This document shows, piece after piece, positions 23,001 to 35,406 of a DNA stretch of 64,000 bases. Both the position numbers and the translations under genes were made by a program. The DNA is from Canna indica. Its lineage: Eukaryota > Streptophyta > Magnoliopsida > Zingiberales > Cannaceae. The stretch spans positions 2,234,501 through 2,298,500 of the forward strand of contig CP136895.1 in assembly GCA_034359265.1 (NCBI GenBank), written 5' to 3'. Under the pieces are notes generated by a model, which saw only the letters and a list, made by a program, of their open reading frames with translations, searched no databases and was not told the origin of the DNA. Position 1 is the first letter of the stretch; every line of letters starts with the position of its first letter.

Positions 23001-26000
23001 GCAAAAACAACTCCATCTTTGAAGTAGTTTCTCAAAAGGACATGGTTCAGGGTTGAAGGAGTTTACTTTTGGCAAAATATTTTTATGATGTCATTATGGT
23101 AAGGTTCTTCTTCACCTGGATAATCAAAGTTGAGTTGTGACAACAACCTCTCCAGTTGTTGGGGTAAGGCTGTGTATTATCTCTAGTTTTGCATTGGTAG
23201 GAGCCTCACCTAAGGCCTTTTTACATATTGCATAAAGATGTTCTAGCATGAAAAAGGAAATGTTGTTATGTGTGAAAAATGCCAAGTCCATAAAAGAACA
23301 ATGCCAATGAACGTCAAAAAACACTACTTAACCTAAAATGTCTTTTGATGACCAGTGCTCCAAATTTTTTATTTTTTAACCATAAACCTAGGGTTAATGC
23401 TTCTTCATCACAATTTGAACAACAAATAGATGTTGCATCAGTCTAAACAATAAAATATGTAAGCATTTACATAATTGCATTTGCCCCTGATAAAATGTGT
23501 TATCCCATACTGATTTTAGAAAGTTAATTCCACAGATGTTTGGCTGTTTGCAGAATATGTCCTTCATTGCTGATCCTTACTGATGAGTTGCATATGACAA
23601 GCTTTAGTTGTTTCTTTCTTTGATTCCTTGAAACTAGTATTTTTTTTTTTGCAAATCTTAGGTCGTAGGAACTCTCTATACACACCACCAAAAATGTTTA
23701 CTTGTCGACACAGAGGCTTCACCAAGTACAAGAAAAATTACTGCTTTCCTTGGAGGACTTGATCTTTGTGGTGGCCGCTATGATACACCAGATCATAGAC
23801 TTTTTCAGGATCTCGAGTCAGTTTATCTTAATGATATTCATAATCCTTCCCTCAATGTGAGTATCCTTCTCTCATGGCCTTCAACATTTAGTTGGTAACA
23901 CATGTTCCAAAATGATGTAAATTAAAATTTTGTGAGTTCTTAGTAACAGGGAATATTTGTTCTAGATATTGTTTCATTTGTGTGAATATGACTCTTTTTA
24001 GCTGAAACATATTTGTCATTACATGGCTGATCAATTCATTTATGTAGCTAATTTTGACTCCAATCTTCATCTATGGTAGGATTTTTTTATTAATGTTAAT
24101 ATATGGACTATTAATTATTAAAATATATATATATATTTTTAAAATATTTTTATTAAAATTAATTATAATAAATCATTGTATTGCAATTTACTCATAAAAA
24201 CTGGTATTAGTGTGAATCAAACCCTTGACCTCTCACATCATGTCTAAATGTCCTAACCATCTGAACTATTAATAAATCAATTAAAAAAGATTATCTTAAA
24301 TAATGTATTTTCGGATTGGTGCAGTTTCAATTGTTGGAAATTGAATCTGAACTGAAGAAAACATTTCGCTTTATAAACAAACTGAATCTTTTCTAAAAAC
24401 TATAAACCGAACTGAATTAACCAGTTCAGTTTATTTTTCCAGTTTCAATCGAATTTTGAATGACCCTATGTAACTGGGCATATTTGTTTTTTAATTACTC
24501 ATACTAGCAAGATTCAAACTCAGGATCTAGATCTAGATCCTGTTTTGATGGCATACTAAATTTGATTGGGTGACCACCTTGCCCAAATTTTAAGCCCTAA
24601 GGAAAGATTCATTTCTTAACACTTATGATAAAAAGAGCTTTGTGCATCCCATGTGGTTCAATCTAGTTTATTGAAATGAGTGCTTTGGTATATTGTTGTT
24701 GATTATGTTGCTTCCTTACCTGTCTCCTCAATGTTGTACAGACACAAACCAAAGGTCCAAGGGAACCATGGCATGATCTACATTGCAAAATTGAGGGCCC
24801 TGCTGCCTATGATGTACTTCAGAATTTTGAGCAACGTTGGCAGAGAGCAACAGGATTATGGCATTCCAGGGAAGATGCTCTACTAAAGATAGATCGTATC
24901 TCGTGGATACTCAGTCCTACCCATACTTATGCATATGGTGATCCAAAATTATGGGTTTCTAGCGAAGAAAATTCTGAGAATTGGCAGGTTCAGGTGAATG
25001 GAATTCAGAAGGAACTTTACTATCTTATTTCAGTTATCATAGTTAACCATATGCATTTTCATCAGATTTTCCGGTCTATTGACTCTGGATCTGTTAAAGG
25101 ATTTCCTAAATGTGTTTATGAAGCTGCTTCTCAGGTATGCTTTTGTTACTATCGTCCAATATTCTATGCATTTGTATTACATATATGGGAATTGTCAAAA
25201 TCCTCCTAACAACTTCATGATTTATTGCCAAAACCATAACTATTTTCACCAAAACCCCAAAATTGCCCTTTTAGTTATACCTTACAAATCCCAAGTCTTT
25301 TCACCCCTTAATTCTTTTTAAGCCTGAGGTTTCATAAAAAAGGAAAATGTTGGTAAAATTTCATATATAGCATTTTAGAGACTTTGGGCTGGAGTTCCAA
25401 ACTCCTTAAATATAACACCAAGAGATTAACTGTGGGGTTAGTATCTATTCTCAAACCATATGAAAACCAACCATGTGAAGAAGAGCAAATAGAATGTCAT
25501 ATATATGATGTTAGGGACTTTCGTCTGAAGTCCCTAATTTCTTAAATATTACACAAGTGGGGGTCAGTTTGTATTCCTAAATGATATGGAAGCCAAACAT
25601 GCAAAGGAGAACAAAAAAAAATCATATACATGTTAGGGATTTCAGACCAAATTTCCTAAATGTGATATTTTGGGGTAAGTTCTTGATTATATATACTTAG
25701 CCCATATGATAAGGGGTGAAAAAATTAGGATTTGGAAGGGAAAACTAAAAGCTAGACATTTTGGCACTTTTGAATCTTTGTTTATGATTTTGGTTATAAA
25801 CCCTAAAGTTGTTATGGTTTTGACAAATTGCTTTAAGCACCACCAGCTCTTTGGTATTAGTTATTATAGGAAACATATCCCTTTGTACCTCTGGACTCTG
25901 GTTCATTTTCTTGACTAAATGTGACAGAATCTTGTAAGTCGAAAGAATCTGGTGATTGACAAGAGCATCCACACAGCATATGTAAGGGCCATCAGATCTG

Positions 26001-29000
26001 CACAACACTTCATATACATTGAAAATCAATATTTTCTTGGTTCATCTTATGGTTGGCCATCTTATATTAGTTCAGGTTTGAAAACCATTCCCTTTAACCA
26101 AAATCTTTTGTTAGAACTTTTAGATTCATTTCTTGCATACTATTTGGAGCATATTCTATAGTAGAATGTCCAAAATCTTTTTATGATGGCTCATCAGCAA
26201 TTTGACTAGTTTGCTTGAAATTAGTATTCCAAAAAGCTCTACCTAAATATTACAATTGGTTAGTCATTAACATGTAATGGTGGGGAAAAAATATATATAA
26301 TGTTCAGGATTACAAGCAAAGTCCATCGCGTTTAAATGATGAACTATTGGACCGACTGTCTATCTCAATATGCATGATCCAGAAATTTGCTCTGTATAGT
26401 TGGAAACTTAACAGAGTCATGATATTACCTTGTGGCATCCATCTCCTAGATGATTCTTGAAGGGAGATGGAAAATTCATCTAACAGGAATTGGTACTACA
26501 ACATGATTGCAAGCTAAATTAATGGAATTGCTAGCAACGTCCATAGTCTTAGATGAGGAAACATTAGAAGGGACACATAATCCACAACCATAAGGGTCCA
26601 TCAAGATGTGGTATGGAGTGGAGAGTGTTGATATTTGTACTATTACCTGCATAACTAGAGTGGTTTATTTATGGACCCGGATACACAAATTAGTCAGTGT
26701 GATTGCAAGATGTCAAATGGGATAACTAGAGCTCCATTAGGGAAGGAACTCACAATGAAACAAAGAAAACTTCAATCATGGTAAACTGATTGAAGAGAGA
26801 ACATGATCTTAAGGAGAAAATTTTGAGGTATGTAAACATGAATAAGAATGTTCTTATACAGGTGACAAGCCTCGATTCTCAAACAAAGATAAGCATGACT
26901 CATAAATAAGGATAAGGACTTTACACAAGCCCATAACATGATTATATCTAGGGCTGGCAACGGATCGGATACGGTGCGGATACTGGATTATCTGTATCCG
27001 CACCGCACCCCATATCCGCCCATCCGTATCCGCACCGTATCCGCTACGGATGTGAATATGAATATCCATATCCGCACTGTTTCAAATACGGGTATCCGCA
27101 TCCGTATTTAATAAAAAAATATTAAAATAATATATTTAATTAAAAAAATCAATAAATTACCAATTTATTGATCCAAAATAAATATATAATATACTTCAAA
27201 ATTCATCTTGACATGAAATTACCATAGAGCCCTTATATATATTAATAACTTATATGGGCAAAATAGTAATTCAGAGACGCGGATAGGCGGTGCGGATACG
27301 GTGTGGACCCATAGCCATATCCGTATCCGCACCATATCCGCGCGGATATAAGTTTTCTAAATCCGTATCCGTATCCATATCCATTTTTACTTGCGGATAT
27401 GGATCGGATACGATGCGGATGCGGTTTTTAGTCAGCGGATGTGGATAAAATTGCCACCCCTAATTATATCTACTCTATCAATAACTCATAGGTAAGGACA
27501 AGGACTCTGTACACTCAATCAATAACTCACAGAAAAGGATATGGACGCACCGCATAATACCCATAATATGACTCAATCAACTTTATCAATATCTATGTCA
27601 AATACCCATAACAAAATATTATAATGATAATACCACATCATGTTTATATGACTTGTTTCTTGGTCCTTTTCCTCCAAGTAGGTTAGCCATGATGTATGTT
27701 TTGAGGCTTGTTTTCTTATTCATCATATATTGATTTGAGTGTTTGCTCATATATATATATATATTAATTTGAGTGTAGATTGCGACTTTGGTCAATAAAA
27801 CCAGGAAACTTTTTCATGTGTGTATTTTGCCATTGGATCCAAATCCTTGCCTGTATTTAATTGCCAAATACTTATGGAGTAGTTGATCACAGTGTAACTG
27901 TAATTAGACTTTCTGGTATTCATAGGAGCTGACAATTTGATCCCAATGGAGTTAGCATTGAAGATTGCTAGCAAAATTAAAGCTGGTGAGCGGTTTGCTG
28001 TGTATATAGTCATACCTATGTGGCCTGAAGGAGTCCCTACATCTAATTCGGTTCAAGAGATCCTCTTTTGGCAGGTGAAATTTTATGGTTAAAGATTTTA
28101 AGTGGAACATATCTCTAACTGCATTTATTAAGTAGAAAAGTAAAATAAGTTTCCTTCTCAGCTTGAATTTTCTTTTTGGACTTGAAAATTTTCTTTCAAC
28201 TTCACAAGGACTTATTGCTGCACATTTATGCTATTGTTTACCAGTACATTTTATTTCCATTTATTTGAAGACCATGAATGCCATCATATCCTAACAAGCA
28301 TTCTTTATTTTGATGCAAAACCTGAAGTCCTGAACAACTTGTTTTTATCTCAGTAGAAGAGCACTAACCTTATTGCATCAATTTTCTATATAGAATCACA
28401 AGAAGACCTTCAGATGCATGTTCTGTCATGGTAATACAAGTTAAAAGTAAAAATAACCGTGCTTGCTACTAAATGTGTAAAGGGTCATACTTGTGTTTTC
28501 CATTCTACACTTCATTTCATTAATCTATTATTTTTTTTTTCCTTTGAAGTTTTATTGTTAAGTTTCATTAAAACAATATTGATTTTTCTACTTTTGGCAT
28601 AATGACACATGCTAAAACAGGTGATAAAAGAAAAAGTAAAAAAAAAAGAAATAAATGTAAAAGATATTACGCTCAGAAATGAAAAGATGTCTTGTTTGGT
28701 TTATACTGTCTGAATGTATTTTTATTTTGGTAGCAAGTAATAGATTTTGGCCTTTCATACTTGTCTTTTTTAATTCAAGAAAGAAAATTTGGTTCTATAA
28801 TTCTATTATTCATATTCAAATTTCAAAATATTCTCATCAATTATAACTATGCATGAGATGCTTCAGTTCAGAATATGTTGAAATGAGTACATGTTGTTTT
28901 TCTTTTAATTTTCATTGTGTACTGTGTTTGTGTATTTTTGTTTGGAAACAATCTAATTCACTCTTAACATCACATTTGTCTATTCATATTTATCCAAACA

Positions 29001-32000
29001 CACATATAGTCATATTTTTATCATAATGCTATCCTTTAACATGCACTACAAGCTTGGTGGCTTCTTCAGATGATCGACTAGAGCTGTCCAACAATCTATC
29101 ATCCCCTAACTCACTTTTGGACAAATTCCTTTATCTATAGTCTTATAATTCAGGATGTTGTATGTGTTGTTGCTTATTCTAAACATTTTGTTCTTAAGCT
29201 ATAGCATTTGCACTCTGTTCATTCTCTTCCAAATCCCCCACTTCAAAGGTAACTAGTTTTTGCTATTTCACTCGCTCTTTGATTCTTTTCCCTCCATCCT
29301 ACTCTCAAGCAAACAATAAATATTGTCGAGCTCTCCTCCCTTCCTTTCCCCTCCCCCTTTCCTCCAAAAACCCCCAATGAAAGAGAGGTATGGTAGGATA
29401 GAGATTCTATCTAAAAACAGTATGTTAATAAAAGAATGATATACAAGTATTTTTGCTATTGGGGAAAAACCTGAACCCAAAACCCATATGAAATTTCTGG
29501 CAAACACAGCAGGGTGGACATGGCACGGCTCAAGTGTAAGTATAAAGAAGGCCCATGGAGAAGAAGAAGAAAAGATACAAGAGAGAAAGAGGAGAGGGAG
29601 AGATGGATCTCAACCCAATACCAAGTTAGAAATATTACTAAGAATATTTCATTAATAGATAATGGAAAACTGACTACCTAAGGAAACACCTCAATGGGAA
29701 CACCAAAAAAGGTGAGTATTGATAGAGAGAAACCTAATAAGAAATCATATTAAAGGATGTACTACTTGCATTATTTTCTACCTAATGTTCTCAATGATCT
29801 TGTAGTTACCATTTGTGGCTGACATCTAAACATTTTGTCTTTGTCATACAAAATTTGAGTCTTTAACTGAGGTTGGTTCGAATGCAGTACTTAATCAACC
29901 CATTTCCCTTTATTGTCGTTTATTTAGTGCCTGAACTATTTGCTTGTAACGTTATTATCTTTATATTCCAGGCCCAAACAATAGAGATGATGTATAGAAT
30001 CATTGTTCGGGAGCTCAAATCAACAAACTTTAAAGAGGCTCGCCCACAGGACTATCTAAACTTTTACTGTCTTGGCAAACGAGAGCCACTAAATTATATG
30101 GTCCATTCCACTGCTGAAACCTCTAATGTAGAGGTGTGTAACTCAACTATTTAGCATACTAAAATGCAAAATTCTGGTTCCCCTGCCTTAATAATATTCT
30201 TAATTGGATTTATGATGAGCTAACAATGGGCAACTTGATCACTAATCTTGTTAGGACCAGTTTATGACTGTTTGTCAACAGGAGAGTTTGTGACTCTATT
30301 TGGTATAGACATTGGCCTCAATTATTATCAGATATCATTGAATCTGATGAGGCTAGGTTTACTTGTACCTCTTTTTTTTAATAATATGAACAATATTTGC
30401 TTTTTGGTAAAGAAAGATGGTGATGATTGTGTATGATTATACTAGAATGATTTTGTTCTTTATTTCAAGCATGTAATGAATTATGACCATTTTGTTTCTA
30501 GTATTCTGCAAACTAGACAAAATGTTAACGCTGTTTTTAATTGTAAGAGTAGGATGAACATGCAAAGAAATTGAAAAACTAAATTGCCAATGGAAAGTGA
30601 TGTTAGCATAGATACCACCTCACTTAGTTAAGAAGTCATTTTGCACAACTGATTTTTTTGAAGGGAAAACAAATATTAGTGCCATATATGATGTCCTGCC
30701 AGCATGCAATTTTGGAATAGCAAGGGCTGGGCTTAATAAATTTTCAGCTTCCAAGCTTTCTGTTGCGTATCATGTTAACTGATTTTTATTAGTTTCTTTT
30801 CTACTAGTAATGCCGCATTGACTTTCTTCTTCATTGCTATTTTTAAGACTTTAACCTCATTTCATAATCAATTTTCTTTGATATCATTCTTGACATTTAG
30901 CATCAAATGATTCCAAACTCAATAGTGAAGGATATGGTCTAATGAAAATCTAGTTCAACTTGAGTCAGCTTCACATTACCTAGGAAATAATAATTAAGGT
31001 TCGTTTTGAACAAGCCATGATGTCTGAAAAGTAGAATAATTAAGGTTCGTTTTCCTTGTCAATTCCACATAGTAAACAAGAGTCATCCGTGGCAAAGCCC
31101 CATCGAACAATTCTGTCCTTTGTGAGTAATCAGTGTCTAACCCAAAGCCAACGGAAATTAGAGATTTTTGACGGAAGTTTTGGTTGCCACACAAAGCGAT
31201 AGTAACGATATGTAACTCCTCTAAAGACAAGCATCCCATACAGACTGCGAGCGGAGAAGAGACTATTGCTAGTTTGCTACTCCACTTCCATAAAAACATG
31301 TCCTCTCCAGACGAGTTCTCCACTTCTTGCAGGTCTTGGGCTAACTCGTGTAAGCTGCTCTCATCAACGAAGTTGGAGAAAGTAATATATCCCAATTTGC
31401 AAACCTTCCCGCAGTATCCACATACCAGGCGTCATAGATGGTGATGCTCAGATGTTCTGCATGTTGAAAAAGAAGTGAGTATTTTTCTGCCAGTAATTTC
31501 CCGTTCAACCACCGATCCAACCATAGTTTGATTCTATCTCCCCGCCAAACACGGACATTGATACACATCGGAAGCAACTCCATCACATTTTTCAAACCCT
31601 TCCAGATCTGTGAAGCTCTTCTCCAAAAACCGTTCCCATTCCAGAAGTGAAATTCACCGTAGAGTTGTATAATGATCTCTCTCCAAATCAGATTCTGATT
31701 TTGAAAGACCTTCCAGAACCAGCTACCCATTTTTGCAAGATGTGCCCTCGTAAGTCAAGAATGCCCAGGCCCCCTTCCTTTTTCGGACCAGTGAGAGTAG
31801 CTCAACTAGCCAAGAATTTTCCCCTTAATGTTCTGGTCTTCTGTACCAATCCAAAAGAATTTTCTTCGCCGCCGATCAATCGCTTTGATGACCCATTCTG
31901 GAGCCTTGTATAGAGATAGCACATATGCCACGGAACTAGTGATGGTACTATTAATCAAAGTCAGCTGACCTGCTCGAGATAGTGACCTCCCTTGCCAACT

Positions 32001-35000
32001 GCCAAGTCTTGTATCAATCATGGCAAGTCAGTATATCCATGCAATTCTTCTGGTCTGCCATGAAATTTTGCTTGTCCTGTCACATGTATCAATCTGCATA
32101 GAGTTCTTGAGTGGCTTAATACATAAGGCTATTGTCAAGTCTGAGAAGGTTAATGCCATGCAGCTTCATGAATATCATAAGTCAAAATCCTTCTTGTTTC
32201 TTCATTTTCGCCTGGCTCTTTAACTTCAATGCATTACTTCATATATACGACTTTCTTGTTCAACACAACATTGAAATCTGACTTTTTTGTAGATTTGTCA
32301 AGTTGGACAGAACTAGTTATAGCTTTTTTTAGATGAGTTATAGCACATCTATGGTGCATAGAATTTTATGGTGGTTATTTCTTTTTATACAAATGATATC
32401 TTTTCAAGTAATGGGTCAGACCCAAGCACTGTTCATCAAATCTATTGTGCATATTGCACTCCATCTACCTCCTGATACACGTATCCCATAAGCATAATTA
32501 TGTTTATAAGTTCAATATTTTTTCTTTGAGTTTCTAAACATGTTTAGAACATATGTGGAGATTTATTAAGAGACTGATTTTTTTATAGCTTTGTGTTGTC
32601 TACAATATCACTATTTTTAGGTTTTGTCTGAAAAATATCGGCGGTTCATGATTTATGTCCATTCAAAAGGAATGATAGTGGATGATGAATATGTGATTTT
32701 GGGATCCGCCAACATCAACCAAAGATCGCTTGATGGTTCAAGAGATACTGAAATTGCTATGGGTGCTTATCAGCCTCATCATACCTGGGAAAAAAGGAAA
32801 ACACATCCAGAAGGCCAGGTCAGATTTGCTTTTGTTTTTCATACTTGTTTTTTGCTATCCTGTAAAACTTCTGTTTTGGTAGTTTCTACTGCTTTAATTA
32901 TCGTTGAATGAGCTTCTGCGGTTGGGTGTAAAGATCTTTCTGAAAGTATGTAGACAAAAAGTATAATATGATTGTTATCTATTGTTTTTCTATCTTAAGC
33001 TAAAAACAGAATATGTATATATATGCTCATCGATTCTATAAGCAAATAGCTTTACTTGGTTGAATTTTCCCAAAAGTAATTAGTTCCTATAAAAGTTTCT
33101 AAAACCAATTGTAATATCGGCCCCTGTTTGGTGCATCGAATAGGACAAAGTTTGATAAGATAAGACATGATAGTAGAAGGCATAAGGATTTATACAGTTT
33201 TGGGTGCATCACCCTATAATGCTGGATAGAATAATGTCTCTCCTATCATATATTTCATGCATCATTGTATAAGACTCAATTTTGGACAACAATCTCCTAA
33301 TATATTTGTTAAGAAATTAGTAGGCTTAACTCACCCCAAAAGCTAGCTCATGAGGAGAGGATTGCCCAAACTATTTGAAGGCTACTTTGGCCATATTTTT
33401 AACCAATGTGGGACTTTAACACACCCCTCTCACGCCCAAGATATTGGACATCTGGAGCGTGGAATTTTGTAGGACTGGACATCTGTGGGTGGCACAATAT
33501 CAACCACAGGTTTGACTCTGATACCATGTTAAGAAATTAGTAGGTCTTTAAATAATTTGGGCAATCCTCTCTTCATGAGCTAGCTTTTGGAGTGAGTTAG
33601 GCCCACTAATTTCTTAACATGGTATCAGATCCTATCATGTGATTGATATTGTGCCACGCGCAGATGTCCAGTCCTGCAAAACTCCACTCTCCAGATGTCC
33701 AATCCTGGGCGTGAGGGGGGTGTGTTAAAGTCCCACGTTGGTTAAAATATGGCCAAGATAGCCTTTAAATAGTTTGGGCAATCCTCTCCCCATGAGCTAG
33801 CTTTTGGGGTGAGTTAGGCCTACTAATTTCTTAACAATATTAATATCCATAGTACTACAATTTTATATTTAATTTTTGACAAAAATGTCCTTAAGAAAAT
33901 ATTTTATTTTCTCAATAAAAATAATCTTTTTAGCTACTAGAAGAGTGAAAATCCATGTAATTTCTTTTCGACCAACATGCAATTTCTTAACACTTCCCCT
34001 CATGTGTGGGTGTATAAACTTAAGGAGACTAGCTTAAGCCTAACATGTGGATAATTTAACTTTGGGTATTTTTAGAATATTGATGTTGGTAGGATTTGAA
34101 CTTAGGACCTTCTGCTTTGAAACTATATTAATAATTTTAGTGGATGACCAACTTTCCCAAAAGTTCAAGCTATTAGAAAAGAGACCAATCTATAAATTTA
34201 TATTCTTAACTTGACAATTGAAAGAAAAGAAAAAAGAGATAAAGTGAGACAAAAAGGTGAGTTGTCATTTTAAAAGGAAAAACTAAATATTGAATATTAC
34301 TCAAGAACAGTAAGTTGCTCCACTATGACAGAACTTTTGCATTGGCAGGAGCCTAGTGCACTGGGATAATTTTACTCAAAACAAGTACCCTTGGATTATA
34401 TTGAAGACCATTTTTATGGTTGTCTAAAATTAAGGGCTTTTGTTCGTAAAGGCTAAGAACGTGCAATGAACTTAAGGCTCCTAATATGGAATGAAGTAAA
34501 GCCTAAACAGTTGATTGGTGCATGGCAGCATGAGATTTTGACCAATGCCAATTTATAAACTGCATATATGGCCCAAACACGTGAGCTAGTTGTTCCTAGA
34601 TCTAATCATAATGTCAATTAACAAAAATTTATAGCTTTGCTAGCTTTAGCTAATACATTTCCTGATAACAATGCATGTTAAGAAGTTACAAAAAGGGATC
34701 TATTATATGGAATGAATAACTTTTTGATTATTGAGTACCCTACCACCATTCTTATTTTTCTAACTGGATATAATTTGCCATAGGTATATGGATACAGGAT
34801 GTCACTATGGGCAGAACATCTTGGTATCATAGATGAATGCTTCAAGGATCCTTGCAGTTTGGAATGCGTGAGGTTTGTTAACCGAATAGCTGAGGATAAC
34901 TGGGTCCGATATACTGCTGAGGACATAATTCCATTGACAGGCCACCTTCTCAAGTATCCTATTGATGTTGATATTGATGGTAAACTAGTGCCAAGGTCTG

Positions 35001-35080
35001 TCTGTGAAACATTTCCAGATGTTGGGGGCAAGATTTTAGGGGAGCCTACTACTGCACTTCCGGACGAGCTAACCATGTGA
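17071..35080 (+). CDS. PLDDELTA: Phospholipase D delta, ten exons
   Basis: Exons 17071-18000, 22049-22165, 23662-23856, 24742-24993, 25066-25134, 25928-26075, 27926-28074, 29972-30133, 32621-32818 and 34784-35080 total 2517 bases, or 838 residues. All joins keep frame with GT-AG borders. The enzyme hydrolyses membrane phospholipids to phosphatidic acid, a stress signal, mainly at the plasma membrane. A calcium-binding C2 domain fills about residues 10-165 ([37 protein letters not shown]). The two catalytic HKD motifs are intact: HQKCLLVD at 358-365 and HSKGMIVD at 688-695. The family motif IYIENQYF is at 550-557. The spacing [35 protein letters not shown] and the ending LPDELTM fit the delta subclass, at slightly less than its usual length. 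The gene covers 18 kb because introns 1, 2, 6, 7, 8 and 9 are 1.5-4 kb and carry several transposon relics. No coding lesion was seen. Confidence 0.95.
18700..18770 (-). mobile_element. Relic of a Ty3/gypsy integrase in PLD intron 1
   Basis: The reverse strand encodes [15 protein letters not shown], close to the catalytic-core entry motif of Ty3/gypsy integrases (VVVDRFSK). The surrounding sequence is too decayed for me to follow the rest of the polyprotein. This is a short degenerate trace and its borders are arbitrary. Confidence 0.4.
19844..20794. mobile_element. Non-autonomous hAT-like element with 8-bp target duplication
   Basis: The element begins CATGGTTTAAAAT and ends ATTTTAAACCATG, a 13-bp perfect terminal inverted repeat extended by TTCG/CGAG. 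The 8-bp direct repeat GTTAGTCA flanks it (19836-19843 and 20795-20802). Removing it restores a continuous TRIM LTR. The body is rich in cggtatat and cggtacgg words and has no transposase frame. An 8-bp duplication fits the hAT superfamily, but the termini are not a standard hAT sequence. Confidence 0.72.
20253..20576. repeat. Long inverted repeat (~83-bp arms) nested in the hAT-like element
   Basis: The arm at 20253-20335 (starting gtattagggtttttcac) is mirrored at 20492-20576 (ending gtgaaaaaccctaatac), with few mismatches. The ~155-bp loop contains its own GC-rich stem-like block (gggggctccgcccccatgcc, caaggggcgttgcccccttg). It looks like a separate fold-back element that landed inside 19844-20794. 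No clear target duplication was seen. Confidence 0.75.
21665..21800 (+). mobile_element. Possible SINE-like fragment in PLD intron 1
   Basis: Contains ggtgacctagtgcacaaagc and ggctcgaacccatgacctcc. The latter resembles a tRNA B-box region, and the order resembles plant tRNA-derived SINEs. There is no clear A-tail or target duplication, so it is probably an old fragment. Confidence 0.35.
24490..24635 (-). mobile_element. TRIM-family fragment in PLD intron 3
   Basis: The reverse strand reads gtgttaagaaatgaat, gggcaaggtggtcacccaat, then caaaacaggatc and ctgagtttgaatctt. This is the same order of LTR end, primer-site-like sequence and gagttcgaatcc block as in the element at 19556-20819. It is partial and diverged. 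Confidence 0.55.
25361..25690. repeat. Three diverged tandem units in PLD intron 5
   Basis: About 25361, 25497 and 25617 start similar units built from atatatag/atgttaggga, a short block such as tgaagtccctaatttctta, and a tggggttag/tgggggtcag word. Units are 110-135 bp and well diverged, so this is an old local amplification. Confidence 0.5.
26949..27462. mobile_element. hAT-type MITE in PLD intron 6
   Basis: Starts TAGGGCTGGCAA and ends TTGCCACCCCTA (reverse TAGGGGTGGCAA). Flanked by the 8-bp direct repeat ATTATATC at 26941-26948 and 27463-27470. The ends and duplication length are diagnostic of hAT-type MITEs. The body is dominated by ggatacggtgcggatac-type words in both orientations and has no coding capacity. 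Confidence 0.85.
31037..32021 (-). mobile_element. LINE fragment, antisense in PLD intron 8
   Basis: Minus-strand frames read [40 protein letters not shown] and FWIGTEDQ, then ENQ-type linker, [17 protein letters not shown] and [12 protein letters not shown]. These are the end of a LINE reverse transcriptase, the linker and the start of the zinc-binding region. The fragment is truncated on both sides and frameshifted. Lying antisense to PLD, it is tolerated as intron filler. The direct word aattaaggttcgtttt occurs at about 30991 and again at 31037. Confidence 0.8.
33307..33836. mobile_element. Palindromic pair of TRIM-like elements in PLD intron 9
   Basis: Outer arms mirror each other (gttaagaaattagtaggc at 33308, gcctactaatttcttaac ending at 33835). 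A third LTR-like copy occupies 33527-33619. Primer-site-like sequences face outward from it: TGGTATCAGATCC at 33620 on the + strand, and the reverse of tgactctgatacca at about 33513-33526. The LTR-like unit starts TGTTAAG and ends CTTAACA. It reads as two miniature LTR elements joined head to head through a shared LTR. No coding sequence. Confidence 0.65.
33983..34210 (-). mobile_element. TRIM-family member, antisense, PLD intron 9
   Basis: Reverse-strand order matches the intron 1 element: gattggtctcttttctaata, gggaaagttggtcatcc, tttcaaagcagaaggtccta, gttcaaatcctacc, and finally catgaggggaagtgttaaga. The primer site and the purine tract are both recognisable. The LTRs are incomplete. Confidence 0.65.
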
Positions 35081-35406
35081 TTCATGTTCCGTGACAAGCA
35101 GCTATAGCTACTCAAACAACCTAAATAGGTAAATTTGCTTAATTTCTCTAAAAATATTTTCTTGTGATATCTTCTGTTATTTCAAAATAATGGTAGTGCA
35201 GTATGATTCTTTCTGCAATGCCTCAAGTTTCATATAGCTACGATTACACAGCTATGTGCACTTGTGAATCATTGGGATGGGAAATATTTTAGCCAGTGAA
35301 GATTCACATCTTATGTCATTCTGGGTGCATTGTCCTGGTGATTGATCTTTTAGATCACATAATAATGAACTGTAATAATTACAAGTGTAAGTGGTTCCCC
35401 ACTACA

